64,000 nt of DNA, from positions 2,356,001 through 2,420,000 of the forward strand of contig CAJFCV020000005.1 in assembly GCA_904066235.2 (NCBI GenBank), read 5' to 3'. Shown here one piece after another: positions 35,206-44,700 of this stretch. Below the pieces are notes generated by a model, which made no database searches, was not told where the DNA came from, and worked only from the letters and a program-made list of their open reading frames with translations. Made by a program: the position numbers and the translations under genes. Origin of the DNA: Bursaphelenchus xylophilus (taxonomy: Eukaryota > Nematoda > Chromadorea > Rhabditida > Aphelenchoididae). Within the stretch, counting starts at the first letter, position 1, and each line of letters opens with the position of its first letter.

Positions 35206-35412
35206 CTATTGTCCGCGGCCTCCGCGCCGTAAGTTGTAACGATGTTGGGGTTGCGCTGGGGCAGCAGGTTCCTGTGGACCAGGAAGTGGCCTAGCTCTTA
35301 AGGGCGTGGAGCCAGGTGGGTGCAAGTTTCCTTTAAATCGCACACACTGATCCAAATGAATCTTTACGGGCGCCGCGGTTACTGGGGTTATCAGCACGTG
35401 TGGGGGATCCAC
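35206..35412 (-). pseudogene. Ty3/gypsy polyprotein C-terminus-like fragment
   Basis: The minus-strand frame contains VRFKGNLHPPG and a Pro/Gln-rich stretch, and ends HRYNLRRGGRGQ. A terminal RYNLR-type motif is typical of gypsy pol C-termini. The frame is cut upstream where the 700 bp direct repeat begins (35411). Together with the integrase piece at 37688-37860 it suggests debris of a minus-strand gypsy element. Confidence 0.5.
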
Positions 35413-36130
35413 TTGATCAAACCCGCAGGGAAAATATTATAATATTTATTTATACAAGAATAAGATAACACGTACATGAAATATAGCGCTAAAGACAACC
35501 GAAACCCCACAGAAGCCTTAGAAGGCTGACTCCAGGTTGGAAAACCTCGGAGGATCGATCCAGTGAAGAACTTGGGAGGGTTTATATAGGGGCCTGATCG
35601 GGCTTCGAGAAAGTTCATCGTCCACGGAGCAATCAGCCTAAGTGGCCGACTTTCATCATCGATGTTACGAAAAGAGGCCTGACATTTCCTGCAGCTGCAA
35701 ATGCTTGCGGCCTATGCGCAACCACGACATTTCGGGGCATCACGTGGCAGGAGGGCGCCACGTGACTTTCTTCGGCTTGATCACGGGCCTCAGCGACCTT
35801 TCTTCAGGTCGCTTGCGGGAGGGAGAGTGAGTCAGGTGAGAAATGTCTGGCCGAGAGAATGCGGGAGTTCCTCATTCTCACTCAATCAGCAGAATCTGCA
35901 GGAAATTTCAGGCATTGAGAATCGTTCGATTCGAGATCGGTTGACTGCGGAGAAGAGGCCGTGTAAGTACTGAAGAAAAGACGAAGGGAACGTAGCTTGA
36001 AGAGAAACACTGTGTGGCTGGTTAGCATAATTGTCAAGAGACGGTGAGGCCAGGGGGACTTCAGATATGGATCAGCACGCGGGCCAAAACGTCGCCGGAA
36101 GCGGGAATGGACAAACAGGTATGAAGATAT
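35411..36130 (+). repeat. 700 bp direct repeat, copy 1 (promoter plus first exon)
   Basis: It matches 38855-39570 over its whole length with scattered changes and a short deletion near 35745. It contains a TTTATATAGGGG box (35581), a start region (ATGGATCAGCACGCGGGC at 36067) and the donor CAAACAG-GTATGAAG (36118). It could be an LTR pair or, more likely given the splice signals, a duplicated 5' gene end. Confidence 0.75.
35579..35592 (+). promoter_or_regulatory. TATA-box-like element, copy 1
   Basis: GGTTTATATAGGGGCC fits a TATA box and is kept unchanged in the duplicate at 39010-39024, about 480 bp before the conserved first-exon ATG in each copy. Confidence 0.4.
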
Positions 36131-36520
36131 TAGTGTAATTTTTGTCCTGGGAATGGCGACTCTGAGAACCACGATTTCGCTCATTCCTAGGCAAATGGAA
36201 TCCTTGGGGCTGGTACATGGGTTTTGGTGTTCGTGTTGTCGAAGTTTTAATTGCTTGATCAAGTTAAGTACTTGTAGCGCCAAAATGACCCCGTTGGACT
36301 GGTTCTTACTACAACGCGGCGTAGCCGTCGTCAACGAACATCTTGGCGAAATCACGGATAAAAAACTCATGAATATGATGAGATTCAACACGAGAACGCT
36401 CCACTGCGCAAACATTCCCGCCCTATATAAGCGGATCTCAAGGATGCCGAAAAACCAATCTCGGCAACAAATGACCAAGATGTAATGATCCAACTCAAAA
36501 TCCGCATCTCCAATATCAAC
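36067..36520 (+). CDS. Glu-rich multicopy family, copy 2, 5' part
   Basis: The first exon-like segment ends CAAACAG at 36118. The next coding stretch (from about 36282) reads KMTPLDWFLLQRGVAVVNEH. Compared with 39693, most base changes in MTPLDWxLLQRGxAVV are in third codon positions, so this frame was under selection. After LGEITDKK the copy diverges. A separate short frame reads DVMIQLKIRISNINNGMAKV and ends at about 36586. The 3' Glu-rich exon may be the one at 38497-38739. The full structure is not resolved, and it may be a decayed copy. Confidence 0.35.
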
Positions 36521-36569
36521 AATGGTATGGCCAAAGTGGACACCAAGCTGAAGGAATTGTTGATTTCCT

Positions 36570-36740
36570 CTGGCTAATTTATCCAGCGCACTGAGCAAAC
36601 AACAGCGGCCGCTCCTGACTCGCAGAGATGAAGAAATATGGCTATGAAACCTTCGATTATTCAATCCATGGGAACCCATTACTTTTCCCATTAACCTGTC
36701 ACTCATCCGGATGCAAATGAGGGCATTATGCATGCCCTGG
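36570..36740. repeat. Inverted repeat partner of 34494-34660
   Basis: It is the reverse complement of 34494-34660 with some divergence. Downstream, at about 36740-36835, the GGCGAAATCACGGATAAAA segment of 36340 is repeated again, so this region was duplicated more than once. Confidence 0.65.
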
Positions 36741-36844
36741 TGAAATCATGGCGAAATCACGGATAAAACCCATAAATATAATGAGATTTAACTTCGAGAA
36801 TGGTCTACTGCGCAAACATTCCAGCCATATAGAAGCACTTAAGG

Positions 36845-37687
36845 GAAATTTTTTACAACGGCAAGATTATGGGAATCGAATTGGTAAGTGAATTTTGCAA
36901 ACCGTCGGCCGAGAAAATCAGATGGCCTTTTTTGCAGGCAGTCGCTTTATATCCATTCCTATTTTTGCCACTTTTACTTCGGGCTCAGTTTTTCGCATTT
37001 TGCTTTAGAATTGCTTCAGTTACTACCGAAGGCTCGGGGCCCGCGGCACGTCGGGTAACTATAATATTAAAACTCATTGATGGCGAAAGCCGAGGGCACA
37101 ATTTTTCCGAATTTTTGCGCCTTCTTGTAATTTTAGTCGGTTAAAGCATTAGGACCCCTTGCGAAAACTCGCGCACCAGAAAGCTGGGCATTCTACTGAG
37201 TGTTCTGCACGCCAAAAGTTCGGAAATACAAGTTGGATTTCCAGATACCCGCTCAGATGTTCACCAAATATCTACCGCATTTCCAGACTGGCAGTCTGTT
37301 GGAATTGTCCACGGGGGTCCTGCGACCAATAACCCTCTATGTCATCAGTGGAGAAGGAAATCGTATCTCCACCACAATACACCGACCGATCTTCACCAGG
37401 CCACTCATGATCCTCACCAGGCCGCACCCAAGAAATATAGCTATATGAATCAGAGAAAAGTAACCAGTACTGAAGTACTGATCAACACAGTGCACAAAAA
37501 CCCAAGCCGAAAAACCAACCGTGTACGAAAAGAAATGTATGAGTGGTACTACAAAGTCAATGCCAAAAATTCGCTCAAGCTTTAGCTATGCGACAGAAAA
37601 ATGTAGTCTATCAAGTTTACCCCCACTTTAGAAAATTTAGGGGCTTTTTACAGAACCGTTTTTTGTCTATTACTGTCGCCTGGTGCC
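36845..37687. other. Copy of the small exon-intron unit, then unresolved GC-rich sequence
   Basis: 36845-36940 matches 33215-33330 (ACAACGGCAAGATTATGGGA, the donor GTAAGTG, and acceptor TTTTTGCAG), but the start ATG is changed to ATT. From 36940 to 37687 I see no supported exon. Confidence 0.4.
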
Positions 37688-37860
37688 CTAATTTATTAGT
37701 AAATATTTGATATGAACCGGCTTAAAGATTTGATACCGGTTTTGGCATGGGACACACTCACCGCACCATTCTCGGCAGTTCCTGTCCATTTTATACCAAA
37801 AGTAACGAGAGAGCGTTTCAAGGGTTTTGTACGCGGCAAAATGCCCTCCGGTGTGAGCAC
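37688..37860 (-). pseudogene. Retrotransposon integrase zinc-finger (H2C2) fragment
   Basis: The minus-strand frame contains CHESAHTGGHFAAYKTLETL, then SRYFWYKMDRNCREWCGECV and PCQNR. The pattern H-x3-H..GGHF..KTLE.L...F....M......W...C..C is the HHCC zinc-binding domain of Ty3/gypsy integrases. The catalytic DDE core that should follow is missing because a stop occurs at 37688, so this is a relic. Confidence 0.7.
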
Positions 37861-37921
37861 TTTCATGACAAAACGGGAAAATGGTTTTTCGGAGAGCCTG
37901 AGAGGCGAATTTCGTCCCATT

Positions 37922-37950
37922 CGAAAATCGCCCCTGAGGGGCGATTTTCG
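37922..37950. repeat. Perfect 13 bp palindromic hairpin
   Basis: CGAAAATCGCCCC-TGA-GGGGCGATTTTCG is a perfect inverted repeat with a 3 bp loop. Half of it is repeated nearby (TTTCGTCCCATT at about 37909 and 37945). Confidence 0.8.
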
Positions 37951-38496
37951 TCCCATTGCGATCGTTTTGCCTGTGCAAGAGGCAAAACGCATACTATCCC
38001 CATTGATTGGTGTTTACCTTTAGGAAAAAATAAAGTTTTGTAAGAAAAAAATGTGGAAAACTTCTGAAACAACCAAACCATATGCGATCGTACGTAATTG
38101 AATGACGAGACTTGTTTTGGCAATGCATTTCTGCTTTTTCTGCTTTACTTGTTGATGGCGTTGATAAAAAGAGAATTGATAGCCAACTTGTTGATATTTT
38201 TATCAACCATTTGTGTTTTGATATCCTCTGAAATATAATTTCCATGCGTAAAAATATCATTTGGCATATAATCTTGATATATAGTATACTACTGTATTTG
38301 AAATAATTATTTTTGATGATAATGCTACAAATATAATAATGTTTTTTTCACTTTATAAAACGATTTATATATAATGTGTCACATATGTATAGCATATACA
38401 TATACTAGAAGCACATGTAGAGGCAATATGGAACGTAAATAAAAAGACCGCAGCCATTATGCTTATGTATCTTCTACTGTCTGTTTCAATTTTGAG
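37951..38496. other. AT-rich spacer
   Basis: No exon was identified. Part of it (38270-38450) resembles the AT-rich repeats at 29.2 and 30.7 kb. Confidence 0.35.
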
Positions 38497-38739
38497 ATGT
38501 ACCGTTACACCTTTTTCTTTTTTGATTTGTTTCCGCTGTGGCCTGCACTTGAGGGTGCCGGAGAAGAGGCGGTAGAAGAAGAACCCGGAGAGTCGGGCCA
38601 GAACGTCGATATTGAGGGAGAAGAGGTCTATGAAGCCGCCGATGATGCTGGCGCCCCGATTAGAGAAGAAGAACATGTTGGAGACGAGGAAAGCGCTGAT
38701 CTAGAAGAGACGCCAAGAACCGAAAACCCCAAAACTTAA
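38497..38739 (+). CDS. Glu-rich C-terminal exon, related to 40043-40386
   Basis: After a pyrimidine run and TTTTGAG, the plus frame reads FDLFPLWPALEGAGEEAVEE then a long acidic tail ending TENPKT. It aligns with GLFWPNQPIFDDGEGAAEEP of the copy at 40043: aromatic LF/W patch, then GEGA-EE and a Glu-rich tail. It is probably the last exon of family copy 2. The splice partner is not proven. Confidence 0.45.
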   Translation: MYRYTFFFFDLFPLWPALEGAGEEAVEEEPGESGQNVDIEGEEVYEAADDAGAPIREEEHVGDEESADLEETPRTENPKT

Positions 38740-38854
38740 CCACTCGCTGCTACCAGTAATTTGACAAGTAAAAACTGGTGGATCTTGGTACCTAGTAAAG
38801 TACCGAAGATATATTCAGGTATAAACAAACGACTATGCAAAGAATCAACCCGCG

Positions 38855-39570
38855 GGGATAACAAGTATAATATTTATTTATACAAGAATAAAATAGCACG
38901 TATATACACGAAAATAGAGCTCTAAAACAACTGAAACCCCACAAAAGCCTTAGAAGGCTGACTCCAGGTCGGAAAACCTCGGAGGATCGATCCAGTGAAG
39001 AAGTTAGGAGGGTTTATATAGGGGCCTGATCGGGCTTCGAGAAAGTTCATCGCCCACGGAGTAATCAGCTTAAGTGGCCGACTTTCATCATCGATTTTAC
39101 GAAAAGGTGCCTGACATTTTCTGCAGCTGCAAACGCTTGCGGCCTACGCGCAAGCACGACATCTCGGGGCGCGAGGGGAGCCACGTGACTTTCTTCGGCT
39201 TGATCACGGGCCTCAGCGACCTTTCTTCAGGTCGCTTGCGGGAGGGAATGTGAGTCAGGTGAGAAATGTCTGGCCGAGAGAATGCGGGAGTTCCTCATTC
39301 TCACTCAATCAGCAGAATCTGCAGGAAATTTCAGGCATTGAGAATCGTTCGATTCGAGATCGGTTGACTGCGGAGAAGAGGCCGTGTAAGTACCGAAGAA
39401 AAGACGAAGGGAACGTGGCTGAAGAGAAACACTGTGTGGCTGGTTAGCATAATTGTCAAGAGACGGTGAGGCCAGGGGGACTTCAGATATGGATCAACAC
39501 GCGGGCCAAAACGTCGCCGGAAGCGGGAATGGACAAACAGGTATGAAGATATCAGTGTAATTTGTGTCCT
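38855..39570 (+). repeat. 700 bp direct repeat, copy 2
   Basis: It is the duplicate of 35411-36130, including the TATA-like box (39010-39024) and the first-exon region ending at the 39540 donor. Confidence 0.75.
39010..39024 (+). promoter_or_regulatory. TATA-box-like element, copy 2
   Basis: GGTTTATATAGGGGCC is identical to the element at 35579. It lies about 480-520 bp upstream of the candidate starts of the intact family member. Confidence 0.4.
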
Positions 39571-40386
39571 GGGAACGGCGACTCTAAGAACCAAGGTTTC
39601 GCTCATTCTTAGGCAAACAGAATTTTTGGGGCTGGTAGTTGGGTTTAGGTATTCCGTGCTGTTGAAGTTCGAAGTTTCGTACGTTTTTGCAGATGACGCC
39701 TCTGGATTGGTTGCTGCTCCAGCGTGGAATCGCCGTGGTGACGATAAATGGAGAAGATATAGTTCTGGATGTCTGTCCAATCATGGCTCTCTCGGGTAGG
39801 TGGGGGGTATCTGGAACTTGGTGATAGATGAGCTTTGTTGGGAAATTAAGCTAGTTTATGGGCATTTTCACCCCTAAAAACCTAAAATAGGCAGCGAATT
39901 TTTATGTATTATATCCTTGGTCAGCACGTTTTTTTCTGATTCGTTTGAGATATTTCCCGTCAAAAAGTGAGAGCCCCCATACAAGTACTCTCCTTTAGGA
40001 AAAAAATTTTTGTTAACCAGTTGAGTAAACCGGCTTTTTCAGCGACCAATCCGGCAGGTCTCTTCTGGCCAAACCAGCCCATTTTTGATGATGGAGAAGG
40101 AGCAGCCGAGGAGCCAAACCAGCCCATCGGTAGTGAAGGAGAAGGAGAGGGAGAGGTCGAGGACAGCCCTGAGGATATCGAAGCCCCAGCGGAAGAAAGA
40201 GAGGAGCCCGCTGGCGGCCAGGAGGAGCACGAGGAGATTGTTGTTGATGAAGCTGTTGGCCAAGGTGAAGAGCCAGAAGAAGCCACCGATGGGGAAGAGG
40301 GGGCCCCGGCCGAGGGATTGTCTGAAGAGAGAGTAGGAGAAGAACCCACCATGGACTACGTAAAATGTTATAATAGCTTTCCTTGA
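39529..40386 (+). CDS. Glu-rich multicopy family, copy 3 (intact model)
   Basis: Three exons: 39529-39540, 39693-39795 and 40043-40386. Donors are GTATGAAG and GTAGGTGG, acceptors TTTTTGCAG and CTTTTTCAG. Phases (0, then 1) agree and give 152 residues. The protein starts MDKQMTPLDWLLLQRGIAVV, continues through GLFWPNQPIFDDGEG, and ends in a tail of about 100 residues dominated by Glu, Gly and Pro. The upstream ATG at 39489 is in another frame and would be an overlapping leader frame. The MTPLDW exon differs from 36290 mostly at third codon positions. The function is not recognised. An acidic, low-complexity tail suggests a soluble, perhaps nuclear or structural protein, which is speculation. 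Confidence 0.55.
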
Positions 40387-40973
40387 TAACACCGATATCT
40401 TTCATTTTTGAACCGATGCGAGTTCCGTATCAGAAAGACCTAGCGAAACAAAGAACCGTAATTAAGAAATGAGTTAAAATCATGAAAAATGAATATCATT
40501 TTCGAAATCAGCGCCATCAACCACTCATAAATCCACCATTCGTCGAAAAATTCAAAAATTACTACTTTACAGTACTATAATACTTAAGCGAAATTGTAAG
40601 AATGACAAAAAATGAATATCATTTTCGAAATCAGCGTCATTGATTACCCCTATTTTCGATATTTAGTCATAATCTTCGAATTTTTACTTATTACGCAATG
40701 ACCACTATGAATCTTCAATTTTTTTAGCCCAAGGTGACTACCACCCTAAAATATGGCCCCCACACTACTTTTTCTATTTGGGGGCATAATGGGAATATTT
40801 TGGGGGCAGCTTCCAAACTCGTGTTTGGGGGCATGTGTTTGGGGGCAGAATGGTATAAATTTGGGGGCAGCTTCACAATTATCCCTCGGAAACCTCTAAA
40901 TCGGGCCTTATTTGGTCAAGTTCAAAGATATAATTATATTGTTTTGTCGTTTATTCCAAGACTCAAATCACAA
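40387..40973. other. Gene-free spacer with GGGGGCA-rich patch
   Basis: An imperfect direct repeat (ATGAATATCATTTTCGAAAT at about 40486 and 40612) and a run of TTGGGGGCA units at 40775-40875 are seen. No exon. Confidence 0.5.
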
Positions 40974-41770
40974 TTAGGTATCAGTTTCATTATCCGACTT
41001 AAAAATCGGACATCTTTCGATGGGATTCATCGTTGAGTTGAGTTTGCAGCGGAATGCATTCGCAAAGGCCGGAAAATTGGCAGCCGTTAATCGAATCCTC
41101 AATTCCGCCGGATGATGGGTGTTATAAGATGGATAAAACGTCTCCCACGCCGGGAAATTGATCGTCAGCTGAGCCCAATTGATAAAGAATAGCTGGTCGT
41201 TGGTGAACGCTCCCAACACACGATCCGCAAGCCGTTCGTTGGGCCTGGCCGACAAGTATTTGCGGTATGAGGCGTAGGCAAGTCGCATTCCGACATGGTC
41301 GGCAAACGCCTCTCTTCGCAGGAAATAGCCATCGGTGCATGTCTTGGCCGGGCTTGCAAAAACCGTCTCCTTGTTTCGCCACGCATGCCATTACATCCGT
41401 ATAGTAGTCGAAAGGATCACCGCGAAAGAAGTCTGAAGATTTGAGATATTTTGAGGAGACTCGGCTCAAGTTTTGAATGAGATACGGTCAAACTTCTGTT
41501 CAAAAAATTGCAAAATTCCAAAAAATTGATTTGTTATAAAAGGTCTTCGTTATACAACGTTTTTTACATAAAATTGATTTAAAAGGCCTCGGAAATTGTA
41601 CAAAACCGCTTCAAGTTTGGCTCAAGCCCCAATAAGATTTGAGTTTCGCATTTCTAGCACTCTACTGGTCGGTGGAAACCTACCAAAACTATGGCCAATT
41701 TCGTGGCCCATCGCGAACCCAGAGTTGGAAAGGATCAGCAACGGTGAGAAGCTCTTGTCTTTACATAGCT
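40974..41770 (-). pseudogene. Truncated, frameshifted catalytic-type M13 copy (C)
   Basis: Two remaining exon pieces on the minus strand: about 41770-41694 and about 41436-40974. The first encodes SFSPLLILSNSGFAMGHEIG followed by HS, with the HExxH motif, and ends in a phase-1 donor GTAGGT as in gene A. The second encodes REAFADHVGMRLAYASYRKY (ExxxD motif) and then HHPAELR and AFANAFRC, homologous to the last exon of gene A. All earlier exons are missing: sequence upstream runs straight into the stop of gene D 20 bp away. Within the second exon the frame changes near 41345, between GFCKPGQD and TCTDGY, so the copy cannot be translated intact. It is a relic of an active paralogue that once followed D as A follows B. 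Confidence 0.8.
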
Positions 41771-41789
41771 TTCTAACACTTATACTTTA

Positions 41790-44700
41790 TTACGGATCAA
41801 TCTTGTAATGCGAATAGTTGTAGTATGGTTCAATTAGGCTTTCAATGATTAGGACACTGCAGCCATCTATCTTGTAATACGCATCTCCTGACGCGCAATG
41901 GAAAGCATTAGAAAACGCTCTCGAGCATTTGAAGTAGTCCCAAGCATCCGAAGTTTTGTTGGCGAAGTCTTCGTCAAGCATAGTCAAGCTCTGAGCCAAG
42001 TTGAAAAAGTAGAGTTGTTCTTGTGAGAGCTTGCTGATAAATGGACCTTCAACGAAATTCTGCTGCAAAAACATTTGATTCCGTCGTTGGAAGGCGTTGT
42101 AAGCGACGATGCCCGCTACATCATTCAACGAAATAGTTGGCAAGAGAAGGTCTGAAGTGAGAAGATCGAAACTTTAGGAAGTCCCCCAACTATGACGCTC
42201 GGATTTTCTTTAAATTGCGTGCATTCTTTGGTCATAGAGCACATATTAATTACTGAAAAGTTTAGCTCACGCTTTGCAAAGTCAGTCGAGAAACTGAATG
42301 ACAAAAGAGTACGCGAAACTCGGAGAACGGTCAAAGAAAAAACATTTTTTGGTCATATCTCTGCCAATTTCGATTAATTTTTTTGTGGAAACATTACCCT
42401 CTCTGGTAGAAATAGGCATGAAACTTTTTATGCCAAAATCTGCAAAAAAAAGTTATATTTTTTCAACTTTAGACCCAAAATTTTTGTTGTTTCTGCAAAG
42501 CGCGAGGTAGTGTGTTGTCATAGCAAGGGGTAAGACACAATACACGGCAACCCGAAATAGAAGAAAAATGTTTCCCGCCCACTTTTGAGTTTCGTCCAAA
42601 CGAAGTGTCAAAATTGACAAAAGAAATAAAATAATTCCGAGAAAAATATTTTTCGGTCCGGAAATCCAACGAAAAATTCTTTTGTGACATTTTGTTTGAT
42701 TTCAACGGATAAAAAACGGGCGAAGTGTCGAAAGGAGCTAGGAAACACTTCGGGTTGCCGTGCAATAGTTCTTCTTTGCCCCGACTCTGCAGTACTCCAA
42801 TGTTAAGAGTCGCAAGTTGCTGGAGTGATTTTGGCAATATGCACAAAAAGAAAAGTTCACCTTTCACTCTGCATTTTCTTGCTTTTTGCATTGTGCAAAA
42901 GGCTTTTTTTGGCAGTCGCTCGCATCTTGACTTTTCCTACATAGTACAAACTCCGAAAATCACTCTAGCGACTTTACGGGCTAGTATCTCCTTTAGTAAC
43001 CTTTTCAGCGTCTACAGTGGCGGACCTGATCCAGTGGCAAAAACCTACCATTTTGCATCCAGGAAGTGTCACAAAATGTAGCAAAATACCTCCCTCTCCA
43101 AGTAAAAAAGCTCTGATTTCAAAAGCGCGCCCTATCTTTTTGTTAGGGAAAGGGTGCGCCTTTCAAAACGAAGTTTTTTGTCTTGCAGGGGGAGGTATTT
43201 TGCTACATTTTTGATACTTCCCGGATGCAAAATGATATGTTTTTTACCATTGGATCAGGTCTTTCACTGTAACTTACTCTTTTCTTCAGGAAACGCAAAG
43301 GCAAAGTTGGAATACGTCAGCGCGGGTGGGAATCCCCGGTTATAAAATGGATAGCTGATTGCATGCATTCCCAATCCCACGTAGTTATGGCCGTCGACTC
43401 CTGCGATAAACGTTGAGTGCTCCTAAAATATAATAGAACCAAATTTAAGTGTTCAAGACAAAAAACAAAAACTTACGTCAAATCTCGGCGTGTAGAACAA
43501 GTTTTTACCATTCTCGAAATTGTATTGAATCAGCCGCTTCATGTTGTTCAGATGTCGATCAACATACAATGTCTCTTGGGTGAAATTCACATTGAAATAC
43601 CTCTCAAAAGTTGCGTCCTCAAAAATGGGGTGAGTAATATTCAGCCAGCGAAGCTTGTCGAAGGACTTGGTAATGTTATCATCGGGAAGGTCCATCGAAT
43701 AGAGCGAAGATTTAAATGCGTCCTTAACATCCGTTAGCATCTTCAAAAACTCCTCGTCCAAACCGTTGGTGGAGCCTTCGTTTTGGTTGATGAAATCAAA
43801 AATTATCTTCCGATAGTACATGGGAGCCACATCTTCGATGAGTTCGGCGCAATTCCGGTACGGACCCGGATCCTCGGCGCCGGCAAAGATCTGGGCAATA
43901 TCGTAGATAATCGTTCTGCGGTCTTCCACCTGAAAGTGGTGCTACTAGTCCGCTCGTAAAGTGGCTGGAGCTTTTTCGGCAACATCTACTGTGAGAATAT
44001 ATGGTCCCCTTTTTAAGGGGCTTATCGGGGCTGTTGCTCCCACGCTGACTGTTTTTACACAGCTTATGGCGCGGAAATCGCTCTAGCAACTTTACGAATG
44101 GACTAGCAGTCATTCTCCCTAACGAATGAGGTGCCCCAAGTGCGGCGTTCAGATTTTCTTTCAATTTTTCAGACTTGTCTGGAATAGGCTCCAAATTAAT
44201 CATTGAAAATTTTAGTTGGCGCTTTGCAGGGAGAGCCAAGATATTCAGCTTTTGCGGCCGAGAAAGCGTGCGAAATGCTGAGAAACGGTTATAGAAAAAA
44301 AGTTATTGACCATATTTCTTGTGGAAACACAATAACCTTATATGGTAAAAATGCGAAAGAGCTTTTTCATGCCAAAATTCGCAGAAAAGTCAAAAATATC
44401 GGTCAATCGCGCAAAGCGCAAGCTAACAATACGAGTTGCGCTTGGGGTATTCGGCTGTTGTCGGTCTGTCGGGGAAATAATGAGCATTTTTTGCGTGGAA
44501 AAATCGCATTGCCACAGAGAAAAAAAATGTGTCGCGGCAAAATCAAATTGCTTTTCTCTTCAACAAAGAGATTGGCACAGCGACATTGCGCTCATTATTT
44601 CTCCGACAGACTGATTGTATGTATAGAAGATGAAATTTCCTTACATCTGACGGAAAAAAGAGTTTAACCGGCAACTCCTCGCCCAGCACCAGATCGAAAA

